DNA from: UBA7803 sp041395905
Lineage (GTDB): Bacteria > Pseudomonadota > Gammaproteobacteria > Pseudomonadales > Azotimanducaceae
NCBI GenBank assembly: GCA_041395905.1
Contig: JAWKZP010000012.1
Location: 1 to 64,000, forward strand
DNA length: 64,000 nucleotides
Direction of reading: 5' to 3'
Shown: positions 10,421 to 19,405 of the stretch, piece after piece
Position numbering within the stretch: the first letter of the stretch is position 1
Layout: each line of letters begins with the position of its first letter
Notes under the pieces: generated by a model
Told to the model about the DNA's origin: nothing
Databases searched by the model: none
The model's input: only the letters and a program-made list of their open reading frames with translations
Program-made: the position numbers and the translations under genes

Positions 10421-13111
10421 CTAAAGCGCGCGCGCCACCTCTTTGGTCTCGAACACCTCGATGGAATCACCCGGGCGCACGTCGTTGTAGTTGCGTACGC
10501 CGATACCGCACTCGGTTCCCGCACGCACCTCGTTGACGTCGTCTTTGAATCGCCGCAGCGACTCCAGCTCGCCCTCGAAAATCACCACATTGTCGCGCAG
10601 CACGCGAATGGGTCGGTTCCGATAGACGGTTCCCTCCACCACCATGCAGCCGGCGACCTGGCCGAAACGCGGCGATCGGAACACTTCGCGGACCTGGGCA
10701 ATGCCGAGGATCTCCTCACGGATTTCCGGAGCCAGCATGCCGGACAGAACCTGTTTGACGTCATCGAGCAGCTCGTAGATCACGCTGTAGTAGCGCAGAT
10801 CAATGCCTTCGCGCTCGATGAGATTCTTGGCCGCGCTGTCGGCCCTGACGTTGAAGCCGAAGATGGCCGCGCCATAAGTCTGTGCCATGGTGACGTCGGT
10901 TTCGGTGATGCCGCCGACGCCGGAACCGAGCACATTGACGGAAACCTCGTCGTTGCCGAGGTCGGCCAGCGCCTGGGTGATGGCCTCGAGGCTGCCGCGC
11001 ACGTCTGCCTTCACCACCAGCTTGAGCACGCGCTTCTCGCCCGCCGTCATGCTGGCGAACATGTTGTCGATCTTGGCCGCCTGCTGGCGTGCCAGACGCG
11101 CTTCCTGAGTGCGGTCGGTGCGGAACTCGGCCAGCTCGCGCGCGGTTCGCTCGTCGCTGGCCACGGAGAACTCGTCGCCGGCATCCGGCGTGCCGTTCAG
11201 ACCAAGCACCTCGACGGGTACAGACGGCCCTGCCTCTTTGACCTGCTCGCCGAACTCGTCGAGCATCGCGCGTACGCGGCCGAAATGTTCTCCGGCGATG
11301 ATCACGTCGCCCTGATGCAGGGTGCCGTTCTGTACCAGCACCGTGGCTACCGGACCGCGGCCGCGATCGAGCCTCGATTCGATCACCACGCCTCGACCGG
11401 ACGCTTCGGGAACAGCCTTGAGTTCCAGAATCTCAGCCTGCAGGAGCACCGACTCGAGCAGCGTATCCACGCCCTCGCCGGTGAGCGCGGAGACCTTCAC
11501 GAACTGGGTGTCGCCGCCCCAGGATTCCGGAACGACGTCTTTGGCAGCCAGCTCATTGGTCACCCGGTCCGGGTCGGCACCCTCGAGATCCATCTTGTTG
11601 ATGGCCACCACGATGGGCACGCCCGCGGCGCGCGCATGTTGGATGGCTTCTTCCGTCTGCGGCATCACGCCATCGTCAGCGGCCACGACGAGAATCACGA
11701 TGTCCGTGGACTGCGCACCACGGGCGCGCATCGCGGTGAACGCCGCATGGCCCGGGGTATCGATGAAGGTGATGCGCCCGTGCGGGGTATCGACACTGTA
11801 GGCGCCGATGTGCTGCGTGATGCCGCCCGCCTCGCCGCTGGTGACGCGGGTCTTGCGGATGTAATCGAGCAGTGAGGTCTTGCCGTGGTCGACGTGACCC
11901 ATCACGGTCACCACCGGCGCTCGCGGCTGCTCCTCGCCCTCTTCAATCTTCTGCGACTCACCAAAGGCCTGCTCGATGGCATCGGCGTGAATCAGCTTCG
12001 GCGCGTGACCCATTTCTTCGACCACGAGCACCGCGGTGTCCTGGTCGAGGCTCTGGTTGATGGTGGCCATGACGCCCATGCCCATGAGCACCTTGATCAC
12101 CTCGCCGGCCTTCACCGACATGCGCTGCGCGAGCTCGCCGACGGTAATTGCCTCGGGAACCTCCACCTCACGGGCGATGAAGTCGGTGGGCTGAAACGCA
12201 CCGCCATGCTGGTCGAGCTTGAGCACCCGGGCTGCCTGCCGGCGCCGGCCACGTCGGTCGGTCTTCAACGACAGCTCGCGGCGGCGCCCGCGGAACTCCT
12301 CTTCCCGGCGGTCGCGCTCCTTGCCCTTGGTGCGCTTGCCGCCGCGTTCGGCGGAGCGTTCGGTTGCCTGCGCTTCGGAGATGGCCGCCGCAGCGGCTGC
12401 AGCAACTTCCTCGGGGCTGGCCGGGGGCTTGGCCTTCTCGGCGGCTTCCTTCTCGGCCTTGGCGCGGGCTTCCTCCGCCTGACGGCGGGCCTGCTCCTCC
12501 TTGCGTCGCGCATCTTCCTCGCGACGTTCCGCTTCCCGCTGACGCATCTGCTGCTCAGCGGATACGCGAGCCATCTCCTGTTCACGGATGCGCTGCGTCT
12601 CGATCTCGAGCTGCGTCATCGGACGCGCAGGCGCGGCCGGAGCCGCGGGGGCCTCGGGCGTCTCCAGCGTCTCGGGGACCTCGGTCGTCTCGGGAGCCTC
12701 AGGCGCCACAGCAGCCTCTGCCGCAACCGGCTCGGGGGCCGGGGCAGGTGCGGGCTCGGCTGCCTCAATAGCGGCAGGAATTTCCGGCTCTTCTACCGCC
12801 TCGGGCTCCGGCACCTCGCGACGCACGTAGGTGCGCTTGCGCCGGACCTCCACGGTCACGTTGCGACCGCCGCGGCCCTGGCTCGATTTCAGCGTGCCGA
12901 CGGACTTGCGCTTGAGCGTAATCTTGCTGCGGCCCGCTTCCTCCGCACCATGGGCGCGTTTGAGATAGTCGAGCAGAGTCTGCTTCTGCTCCTCGGTCAC
13001 GGGCTCGTTCTCATCAGCGTGCGGGAGGCCGGCCTGCTGCATCTGCGTGAGCAGGCGGTCCACCGGCGTGCGAACCGATTCTGCCAGCTCTTTGACTGTT
13101 ACCTCTGCCAT
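10421..13111 (-). CDS. infB: Translation initiation factor IF-2
   Basis: GTPase that brings fMet-tRNA to the 30S subunit and promotes subunit joining. The product is 896 residues with an N-terminal IF2_N domain, an Ala/Pro/Glu-rich linker (about 100-165), a highly charged Arg/Glu/Lys/Ala helix (about 165-255), a second IF2_N segment, the G domain beginning with the GHVDHGKTS P-loop (about residue 405) and domains II-IV. Two ATGs lie six bases apart. The GAGGA ribosome-binding site directly abuts the upstream one (13117), so the ATG at 13111, giving MAEVTVKEL, is the likely start. The codons for fMet-tRNA lie upstream in the same orientation. Confidence 0.97.
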   Translation of the reverse strand: MAEVTVKELAESVRTPVDRLLTQMQQAGLPHADENEPVTEEQKQTLLDYLKRAHGAEEAGRSKITLKRKSVGTLKSSQGRGGRNVTVEVRRKRTYVRREVPEPEAVEEPEIPAAIEAAEPAPAPAPEPVAAEAAVAPEAPETTEVPETLETPEAPAAPAAPARPMTQLEIETQRIREQEMARVSAEQQMRQREAERREEDARRKEEQARRQAEEARAKAEKEAAEKAKPPASPEEVAAAAAAAISEAQATERSAERGGKRTKGKERDRREEEFRGRRRELSLKTDRRGRRRQAARVLKLDQHGGAFQPTDFIAREVEVPEAITVGELAQRMSVKAGEVIKVLMGMGVMATINQSLDQDTAVLVVEEMGHAPKLIHADAIEQAFGESQKIEEGEEQPRAPVVTVMGHVDHGKTSLLDYIRKTRVTSGEAGGITQHIGAYSVDTPHGRITFIDTPGHAAFTAMRARGAQSTDIVILVVAADDGVMPQTEEAIQHARAAGVPIVVAINKMDLEGADPDRVTNELAAKDVVPESWGGDTQFVKVSALTGEGVDTLLESVLLQAEILELKAVPEASGRGVVIESRLDRGRGPVATVLVQNGTLHQGDVIIAGEHFGRVRAMLDEFGEQVKEAGPSVPVEVLGLNGTPDAGDEFSVASDERTARELAEFRTDRTQEARLARQQAAKIDNMFASMTAGEKRVLKLVVKADVRGSLEAITQALADLGNDEVSVNVLGSGVGGITETDVTMAQTYGAAIFGFNVRADSAAKNLIEREGIDLRYYSVIYELLDDVKQVLSGMLAPEIREEILGIAQVREVFRSPRFGQVAGCMVVEGTVYRNRPIRVLRDNVVIFEGELESLRRFKDDVNEVRAGTECGIGVRNYNDVRPGDSIEVFETKEVARAL

Positions 13112-13137
13112 TCCCATTCCTCTGTGCGGCCGTTACC

Positions 13138-14682
13138 TCAGGCCTGCCCGGCCTCACCCGGCTCCTGATCGGCTTCTTCGGCAAACCAGGGTGCCCGCGC
13201 CGTCATGATGAGCTCTGCTGCGCGCTCTTCGCCCAGCTCCGGAGCGATGTCCAGGAGATCCGGCACGGCCTGCTCCGCCAGATCTTCCATCGACACCACG
13301 CCGTTGTTGGCCAGCAGATAGGCAAGCCGGCGATCCATTCCTTCCATGTTGAGCAGATCGTCGTCGGGACGCTTGTCACCAAACTCTTCCTCGCTGGCGA
13401 TCGCGCGGGTGAGCAGGGCGTCCTTGGCCCGGTTGCGCAGCTCGACGACGATCTCCTCGTCGAAGCCCTCGATGCTCGTCATCTCTTCCTGCGGGACGTA
13501 CGCGATCTCCTCGAGCGTCGTGAAACCCTCTTCGACCAGCACCGCGGCGACGTCCTCGTCCACCGAGAGGGTTTCCATGAACTCGTTGATGACGCGGTTC
13601 GCTTCTTCCTCCTGCTTCGCGATCGCGTCCTCTTCGGTCATGATGTTGAGCGTCCAGCCGGTCAGCTCGCTGGCCAGGCGAACGTTCTGCCCGCCCCGTC
13701 CGATCGCCTGAGCCAGGTTGTCCTCGGCCACTGCGATGTCCATGGTGTGCGTGTCTTCGTCGACGACGATGGACTCCACCTCGGCGGGCGACATGGCGTT
13801 GATCACGAGCTGGGCAGGGTTGTCGTCCCACTGCACGATGTCGATCCGCTCGCCGGCAAGCTCGCCCGAAACCGCCTGCACCCGGGAGCCGCGCATGCCT
13901 ACGCAGGCTCCGACGGGATCAATGCGCCCGTCGTTGGTGCTCACGGCAATCTTTGCGCGCGAGCCCGGATCGCGAGCCGTGCCGCGGATCTCGATCACTT
14001 CCTCTGCGATCTCGGGCACTTCGATCTTGAACAGCTCGGTGAGCATTTTCGGCGACGTGCGGGTCAGAATCAGCTGCGGGCCGCGGTTCTCCGGACGAAC
14101 CTCCAGAAGCAGCGAGCGCAGACGGTCGCCGACCCGGAAGGACTCGCGCGGAATCAGATGCTCCCGCGTCAGCAGCCCCTCGGCATTGTTGCCGAGGTCC
14201 ACGATCACGCTGTCGCGACCCAGCTTCTTAACCGTGCCGTTGACCAGCTCGCCGAGCCGCGGCAGGTAGGCTTCCACGACCTGCGCGCGTTCCGCCTCGC
14301 GAACCTTCTGCACGATCACCTGCTTGGCGGTCTGAGCGGCGATCCGGCCGAACTCGACGGACTCCACCGGTTCCTCGATCACATCGCCGAGCACCGCGCC
14401 GGGCTTGCGCTCCTGCGCTTCCTCCACGGTCAGCTGCGCTATAGGATTCCAGGGCTCTTCGTCCTCTTCGGGCTCCGGATTGGGCTCGGCCACGTGCCAT
14501 ACCCGGAACGTCTCGTAATCCCCGGTGTGACGATCGATCGCGACACGGAACTCAGCGTTCTCGTCGTATCGCTTCTTCGTCGCCATCGCGAGCGCAGCTT
14601 CCAGCGCGCCGAAGATCACGTCCTTCGGGACACCCTTCTCGTGGGACACCGAGTCCACGACCAACAGCACTTCCTTACTCAT
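13138..14682 (-). CDS. nusA: Transcription termination/antitermination factor NusA
   Basis: Binds RNA polymerase and controls pausing, termination and antitermination. The 514-residue protein carries the N-terminal polymerase-binding domain, an S1 domain (about 135-200), two KH domains (about 230-345, including GACVGMRGSRVQA and AIGRGGQNVRLA) and two C-terminal acidic helix-hairpin repeats (about 365-500). Such C-terminal repeats are typical of proteobacterial NusA. It starts with ATG 15 bases after rimP and is followed 26 bases later by infB. Confidence 0.97.
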   Translation of the reverse strand: MSKEVLLVVDSVSHEKGVPKDVIFGALEAALAMATKKRYDENAEFRVAIDRHTGDYETFRVWHVAEPNPEPEEDEEPWNPIAQLTVEEAQERKPGAVLGDVIEEPVESVEFGRIAAQTAKQVIVQKVREAERAQVVEAYLPRLGELVNGTVKKLGRDSVIVDLGNNAEGLLTREHLIPRESFRVGDRLRSLLLEVRPENRGPQLILTRTSPKMLTELFKIEVPEIAEEVIEIRGTARDPGSRAKIAVSTNDGRIDPVGACVGMRGSRVQAVSGELAGERIDIVQWDDNPAQLVINAMSPAEVESIVVDEDTHTMDIAVAEDNLAQAIGRGGQNVRLASELTGWTLNIMTEEDAIAKQEEEANRVINEFMETLSVDEDVAAVLVEEGFTTLEEIAYVPQEEMTSIEGFDEEIVVELRNRAKDALLTRAIASEEEFGDKRPDDDLLNMEGMDRRLAYLLANNGVVSMEDLAEQAVPDLLDIAPELGEERAAELIMTARAPWFAEEADQEPGEAGQA

Positions 14683-14697
14683 CTCGCTCGTCGATCC

Positions 14698-15156
14698 TCA
14701 ATCAAACTGCGGTACCACTCGTGCCCGCTGGATGTTCTCCAGGGGCAGGAGGTACTGCTCGTCTTCCACCTGGACGATCACCTCGTCGTTCTCGAGCCCG
14801 GCAAGCTGGCCAACCACCCGCTTGCTGCCTTCGAAGGCCACGTTCAAGCGCACGTCGACCATCTCACCAGCGCAGGCCCGATACTGCTCGGGCTTGAACA
14901 GAATGCGGTCCATTCCGGGGGAGGAAACCTCCAGCGTGTAGCTCTGCGCCAGGGCGTCCTCCACGTCGAGCACGTCGCTGATCTCACGGCTGGCCCGCTC
15001 GCAGTCGTCCACGGTCACGCCATCGGGCTGATCGATGTACACCCGCAACTTCGAGTGACGCCCCTGCTGGAGGAATTCGAGCCCCCAGATCTCGTAGCCC
15101 AGCGCTTCGATTGCCGGTGCGAGCAGGGTCTCGAGTTCCTTTTCCCGTCTGTTCAA
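14698..15156 (-). CDS. rimP: Ribosome maturation factor RimP
   Basis: Needed for maturation of 30S subunits. The protein is about 152 residues and shows the RimP features YEIWGLEF, LRVYID, DDCERASREISDVLDVED and the LEVSSPGMDR motif. No ATG is available at the N-terminus. Two TTG codons are possible, at 15171 and 15156; I prefer 15156 because GGAAA precedes it and the N-terminal length then fits the family. It is the first protein gene of the rimP-nusA-infB-rbfA-truB-rpsO-pnp operon. An intrinsic terminator hairpin ends about 17 bases before this start, so expression may be attenuated. Confidence 0.9.
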   Translation of the reverse strand: MNRREKELETLLAPAIEALGYEIWGLEFLQQGRHSKLRVYIDQPDGVTVDDCERASREISDVLDVEDALAQSYTLEVSSPGMDRILFKPEQYRACAGEMVDVRLNVAFEGSKRVVGQLAGLENDEVIVQVEDEQYLLPLENIQRARVVPQFD

Positions 15157-15173
15157 ATTTTTCCGAACCAAAC

Positions 15174-15201
15174 AAAAAATGGGCTCGCGCCCATTTTTTT
15201 A
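15174..15201 (-). terminator. Intrinsic terminator or attenuator abutting rimP
   Basis: A nearly symmetric hairpin with stem AAAAAATGGGC/GCCCATTTTTT and the four-base loop TCGC. Read on the minus strand it ends in a run of six T residues, the form of a Rho-independent terminator. It lies between the initiator tRNA and the first codons of rimP, so it either stops upstream transcription or acts as an attenuator for the operon. Its A-run and T-run make it potentially active in both directions. Confidence 0.8.
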
Positions 15202-15395
15202 CTCCCGACGCCACCCGCCACATTCGGCGAGTCCTTGCCGGGAAACCACAGGCACCCGTCCGACACGCGGCGAGCCACCTCAAGGATGTCTGCAGAACCG
15301 GGGCGTCCCGGAGCGGCCATTGGCCGCCACCGGATCGCACCGAGGGTCTGTGCGGCTGAACGCCGTGGCTGAATGCCGTAACAGACCCTGTCTAC

Positions 15396-15415
15396 GAAAA
15401 AGCCCCAACCGGGGC
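15396..15415 (-). terminator. Intrinsic terminator downstream of tRNA-fMet
   Basis: On the minus strand GCCCC-GGTT-GGGGC forms a short GC-rich hairpin followed directly by five T residues. It starts 13 bases after the CCA end of the initiator tRNA, so it is the natural 3' boundary of the tRNA transcript. It also separates the tRNA unit from rimP, which must then use read-through or its own promoter within 15202-15395. I could not identify a convincing promoter there. Confidence 0.75.
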
Positions 15416-15427
15416 CCAAATATCCTT

Positions 15428-15504
<77 letters not shown>

Positions 15505-15517
15505 TCAGCGGGCGCAG

Positions 15518-15546
15518 ATTATAGGAGGGACTGCGGGCCACCGCAA
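15518..15546 (-). promoter_or_regulatory. Promoter for tRNA-fMet
   Basis: On the minus strand TTGCGG (15541-15546) and a perfect TATAAT (15518-15523) are separated by 17 bases. The expected transcription start is near 15511, about seven bases before the mature tRNA 5' end at 15504. The perfect -10 fits a strong stable-RNA promoter placed between the two tRNA genes. Confidence 0.7.
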
Positions 15547-15580
15547 CCGGGCAAAACCGGCGCGTGCAGAGCCCTGAAAA

Positions 15581-15667
15581 TGGTGCCGAAGAGAGGACTC
15601 GAACCTCCACGGGCGTTAGCCCACTACCCCCTCAAGGTAGCGTGTCTACCAATTTCACCACTTCGGC
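15581..15667 (-). tRNA. leuU: tRNA-Leu (GAG)
   Basis: An 87-base class II tRNA with long variable arm and an encoded CCA end. The anticodon loop TTGAGGG gives anticodon GAG, and the acceptor stem GCCGAAG pairs with CTTCGGC. It lies between secG and the initiator tRNA, the same neighbours as leuU in E. coli. No convincing separate promoter was seen in the 190 bases up to secG, so it may be transcribed with secG. Confidence 0.94.
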
Positions 15668-15858
15668 GTTGCGAACGTTCTGTCTGTCCTTTTTCAATGA
15701 TCCATCCCGGCGCGTTCCGACGCTCGATCCGTCTACGCTCGGGAAACACGTCTGGCAGCTGCAGCCGAACACCTCGGCTCGGCGCTGCTGCCGGAGCGGT
15801 GGCTACGCCGCTGCCGCAGCCACCCGAATGGCCGACGACCCTGGCCTGCCAGAGCCGG

Positions 15859-16212
15859 TCATACGTCCGGGATCTCGGAATCTACACCTTCCGGCTTCGG
15901 AGTCAACTGCCCGTCGGCCGGCTCCGCCGGCGCCGTCACCTGCGGAATTCCCAGCTTATCCATTGACGCCGCGCGCTCCTTGGCCGTGTACGCAAGGCCG
16001 AACGAGATCACGAAAAATCCCACCGCGAGCCAGACCGTCATCTTGGTCAGAAACGATGTCGAGCCGGCACTGCCGAAGATCGTGTTGGCCGCGCCGCTGC
16101 CGAAGGCCGCGCCGACGTCGGCACCCTTACCCTGCTGAATCAGTATCAGACCGATCATTGCCAGCGCATCAGCGACCAGCAGCACCAGAAATACCGTTTC
16201 AAGCGTCGTCAT
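15859..16212 (-). CDS. secG: Preprotein translocase subunit SecG
   Basis: Small inner-membrane subunit of the SecYEG export channel. The 117-residue protein has two hydrophobic helices (about residues 3-23 and 56-75) separated by the conserved loop with IQQGKGADVGAAFG and the F-L-T-K segment. The frame is open further upstream, but the ATG at 16212 (MTTLETVFLV) matches the family and overlaps the end of tpiA by 14 bases. The acidic C-terminal tail is not conserved. The tpiA-secG-tRNA-Leu order is typical of gammaproteobacteria. Confidence 0.95.
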   Translation of the reverse strand: MTTLETVFLVLLVADALAMIGLILIQQGKGADVGAAFGSGAANTIFGSAGSTSFLTKMTVWLAVGFFVISFGLAYTAKERAASMDKLGIPQVTAPAEPADGQLTPKPEGVDSEIPDV

Positions 16213-17014
16213 ACCCGCTCTCTCTCGTAAAACCTGCCGCGCCAGCCGGCGCGGGCTCTCGCGTCCCCGCGGCTGCGCGGACGATCGCCATGAATTCCGC
16301 CAGGTCCAGCGACGCGCCGCCGACCAGGCCACCGTCGATGTCCGGCTGCTCGAACAGCGCGCGGGCGTTGGCCGCCTTGACGCTGCCGCCGTACAGAATC
16401 GACACGGACCGCCCGAGCTCGCCACCGAGATCCGCCAGCCACTGCCGTATCGACCCGTGCATGTCCTGCGCCTGCTCCGGGGTCGCCGTGCGTCCCGTCC
16501 CGATGGCCCAGACCGGCTCGTAGGCGATCAGCCCGCGATCCAGTCCCTGCGCGCCAACCCGATCGATCACCGCATCGAGCTGCGCAAGCACCACGGCTTC
16601 CGCCTTCCCGGACTCCCGCTCGGCCAGGGACTCACCCACACAGAGAATCGGACGCAGTCCGGCACGCAACGCCGCCTGGTATTTTTCAGCAACCTGGGCG
16701 TCCGCCTCGGCAAACAGCTGGCGTCGTTCCGAGTGGCCCACCAGGGTCCACGCCGCACCGACGTCGCGCACCATCTCCGCTGCAATTTCGCCGGTGAAGG
16801 CCCCCTGAGGCTCCGCATGCACGTTCTGAGCACCCACCAGAATCCGGCTGCCCCGCAATGCCGCGGCCATGCTGCCCAGATAAGGCGCAGGCGGCAGCAA
16901 CAGCACGTCCACCGACGCCGGCAGCGCCGCAGCGGTCAGGCCGGCTGCGAACTCCGCTACCAGCCGCGCGTCACCGTGCATCTTCCAGTTTCCTGCGACC
17001 AGGGCTCTACGCAT
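16199..17014 (-). CDS. tpiA: Triosephosphate isomerase
   Basis: Interconverts dihydroxyacetone phosphate and glyceraldehyde 3-phosphate. The 271-residue TIM barrel has the substrate-binding GNWKM (about 8-12), the catalytic histidine in GHSERR (about 94-99), the catalytic glutamate in AYEPVWAIGTG (about 165-175) and the phosphate-binding LYGGSV segment. It is slightly longer than the usual 250 residues because of a C-terminal extension after AAAGT. It starts 127 bases after glmM in the opposite reading sense of gene order and overlaps secG. Confidence 0.96.
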   Translation of the reverse strand: MRRALVAGNWKMHGDARLVAEFAAGLTAAALPASVDVLLLPPAPYLGSMAAALRGSRILVGAQNVHAEPQGAFTGEIAAEMVRDVGAAWTLVGHSERRQLFAEADAQVAEKYQAALRAGLRPILCVGESLAERESGKAEAVVLAQLDAVIDRVGAQGLDRGLIAYEPVWAIGTGRTATPEQAQDMHGSIRQWLADLGGELGRSVSILYGGSVKAANARALFEQPDIDGGLVGGASLDLAEFMAIVRAAAGTREPAPAGAAGFTRESGYDDA

Positions 17015-17141
17015 GCCGACCGGCGCCCGCGGCTCCGAGGGGCGCGAATGTTATCCACTTGGGAGCCTTGCGACAACCGCCGCGCCGGGAACGGGATGCC
17101 TTGTCCCGGGCCCCGCGGCGCGCCGTATCGACCGCGACCGA

Positions 17142-18473
17142 TCAGCCGGCGCGGACTACTTCGGCCAGGGATTGGGCTACCCGGGTGATCTCGCCGTCGT
17201 CGTCGCCTTCGACCATCACACGGATTACCGGTTCGGTGCCGGATGGCCGCAGCAGGATCCGGCCGCGGCCCTGCAGGGTACCGCAATGCTCGGTCACCGC
17301 GCGGGTGACGTCCGCCGCCTGCGCACGGCCACCGGGATCGTCCACCGGCACGTTGATCATGACCTGGGGCAGTTTGCTCATGCCGGCCGTCAGCTCGTGC
17401 AGCGCGCGCTGCTGCTCGATCATCGGCACCAGCACCTGCAATGCCGCGACGATGCCGTCGCCGGTGGTGGTCAGATCCAGACAGACGATATGTCCAGACG
17501 ATTCCCCGCCGAGCTCCCAGCCGCGCTCCCGCAGCAGCTCGAGCACGTAGCGGTCGCCCACCTTGCTGCGGGCGAAGGGGATGTCGAGGCTGCCCAGAGC
17601 GCGCTCGAGCCCCAGATTGCTCATGACCGTGCCGGCCACGCCGCCGCGCAGGGCTCCTGCTGCCGCACGGTGGGCGGCGATGACGTAAAGCAGCTCATCG
17701 CCATCCACCAGCGCGCCGTTCGAGTCCACCATCAGCAGCCTGTCGCCGTCGCCATCGAACGCAATGCCGAGATCCGCCCCGCACTCGACGACCCGCCGCG
17801 CCAGCGCGTCCGGATGCGTGGACCCGCAGGCATGGTTGATGTTGAAGCCGTCGGGCGCGTCGGCGATGACCTCGACGTCGGCTCCGAGCTCTTCGAACAC
17901 GCCGGGGGCGACGTGATAGGTCGCGCCGTTGGCGCAGTCCAGCACGATCTTGAGGCCGCGCAAGCGCAGACCCCGGTTTACCGTGGCCTTGCAGAACTCG
18001 ATATAGCGCCCCGCGGCATCTTCGATGCGCGCCGCACGCCCCAGCCGGTCGGAGTCGACACAGGCCATGTCCCGTTCCAGCTGCGCCTCGATTTCCAGCT
18101 CTACGTCGTCGGCGAGCTTGTTGCCAAGGTGATCGAAGAATTTGATGCCGTTGTCGTAGTACGGATTGTGCGATGCGCTGATGACGATCCCGGCATCGGC
18201 ACGCAGCGTGCGCGTCAGATAGGCGATGGCCGGCGTCGGCATGGGCCCGAGCAGGCTGACATTGACCCCGGCTGCCGCCAGCCCGGACTCGAGCACGGAT
18301 TCGAGCATGTAGCCGGAGATGCGGGTGTCCTTGCCGATGATCACATGACTGTGGCCGCTGCGCGCGAACACGCGACCCACCGCCCAGCCGAGACGCAGAC
18401 AGAATTCAGGCGTGATGGGCAACTGCCCCACGCGCCCGCGGATGCCGTCCGTGCCGAAATACTTCCGTGCCAT
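17142..18473 (-). CDS. glmM: Phosphoglucosamine mutase
   Basis: Converts glucosamine 6-phosphate to glucosamine 1-phosphate for UDP-GlcNAc, peptidoglycan and LPS. From the ATG at 18473 the product is 443 residues, beginning MARKYFGTDGIRG. A longer in-frame start exists upstream, but AGGAG lies eight bases before this ATG. The active-site phosphoserine is S101 in ISASHNPYYDNG, and the metal loop DGDGDR is near residue 243. It follows folP by 47 bases, as in E. coli. Confidence 0.96.
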   Translation of the reverse strand: MARKYFGTDGIRGRVGQLPITPEFCLRLGWAVGRVFARSGHSHVIIGKDTRISGYMLESVLESGLAAAGVNVSLLGPMPTPAIAYLTRTLRADAGIVISASHNPYYDNGIKFFDHLGNKLADDVELEIEAQLERDMACVDSDRLGRAARIEDAAGRYIEFCKATVNRGLRLRGLKIVLDCANGATYHVAPGVFEELGADVEVIADAPDGFNINHACGSTHPDALARRVVECGADLGIAFDGDGDRLLMVDSNGALVDGDELLYVIAAHRAAAGALRGGVAGTVMSNLGLERALGSLDIPFARSKVGDRYVLELLRERGWELGGESSGHIVCLDLTTTGDGIVAALQVLVPMIEQQRALHELTAGMSKLPQVMINVPVDDPGGRAQAADVTRAVTEHCGTLQGRGRILLRPSGTEPVIRVMVEGDDDGEITRVAQSLAEVVRAG

Positions 18474-18520
18474 CGTGCCTCTCCTGATCCTCCGATCCCG
18501 GAACGCTGTCCGGAACCGCA

Positions 18521-19375
18521 CTACGGCGCCGGCTGCCCAGCCAACGCGGCCTGCATCTTCAGCGCGTCCGCCGTTGCAGGGACGTCATGTACCCGGACGA
18601 CGTCGGCTCCGTGTTGTACCGCCAGCAGAGCCGCTACGGCGCTGCCCACGACGCGGTCACCCGTGGCGCGCCCGGTGATCGCGCCGATCATGCGCTTGCG
18701 CGACAAGCCGGCGAGCAGCGGCAACCCGTCGACCCTCACCGCTTCCAGATCGCGCAGCAGCGCCAGGTTGTGCGCCAGGGTCTTGCCGAATCCGAAACCC
18801 GGGTCCAGCAGCAGACGATCCGCACCAATGCCGGCGGCGCGGCAGCGCACGACCTGCTGTGCCAGGAATGCCCGCACCTCGGCCACGACATCCCGGTAGC
18901 GGGGATTGTCCTGCATTGTGCCCGGCTCGCCCTGCATGTGCATGATGCACAGGCCGGCGTCGCAGGCTGCCAGCACGGCCAGCATGCCGTCGTCGCGCAC
19001 GCCGCTGACGTCGTTGACCAGATGCGCGCCGGCAGCCACAGCCTGGCGCGCCACCTCGGCTTTGCGGGTATCCACGGAAACCATGATATCCAGTTGCCGG
19101 AGCCGTTCGATGACGGGAATCACACGCCGGCACTCCTCCAGCGCCGACACGGGCTCGGCTCCCGGCCGGGTCGACTCGCCGCCCACGTCGAGCACGTCAG
19201 CACCCGCAGCGATCATTTCCAGCGCCACGTCGACCACCTGCGCGAGATCGACCCCGCCACTTCCGGCCGCCGCGCGGAAGCGGCCGCCATCTGAAAACGA
19301 GTCGGGTGTGACATTGAGCACGCCCATGATGCGCGGCCGGTCGAGTACGAGAAACCGGCCCGCGCAGCGCACCAC
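18521..19375 (-). CDS. folP: Dihydropteroate synthase
   Basis: Joins p-aminobenzoate to dihydropterin pyrophosphate in folate synthesis and is the sulfonamide target. The 284-residue TIM barrel has the two family signatures: GVLNVTPDSFSDGG (about residues 18-31) and DVGGESTRPGA (about 62-72). It begins 30 bases after ftsH and precedes glmM, the standard order. The pathway step just before it, folK, is not found next to pcnB in this window. Confidence 0.96.
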   Translation of the reverse strand: MVRCAGRFLVLDRPRIMGVLNVTPDSFSDGGRFRAAAGSGGVDLAQVVDVALEMIAAGADVLDVGGESTRPGAEPVSALEECRRVIPVIERLRQLDIMVSVDTRKAEVARQAVAAGAHLVNDVSGVRDDGMLAVLAACDAGLCIMHMQGEPGTMQDNPRYRDVVAEVRAFLAQQVVRCRAAGIGADRLLLDPGFGFGKTLAHNLALLRDLEAVRVDGLPLLAGLSRKRMIGAITGRATGDRVVGSAVAALLAVQHGADVVRVHDVPATADALKMQAALAGQPAP

Positions 19376-19405
19376 GCGGGCCGAGGCCGGCTCAGCAGTC
19401 AGGGT

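Noticed and set aside
15202..15395. Possible promoter for the rimP operon.
   Set aside because: No pair of -35 and -10 hexamers with acceptable spacing could be found by eye.
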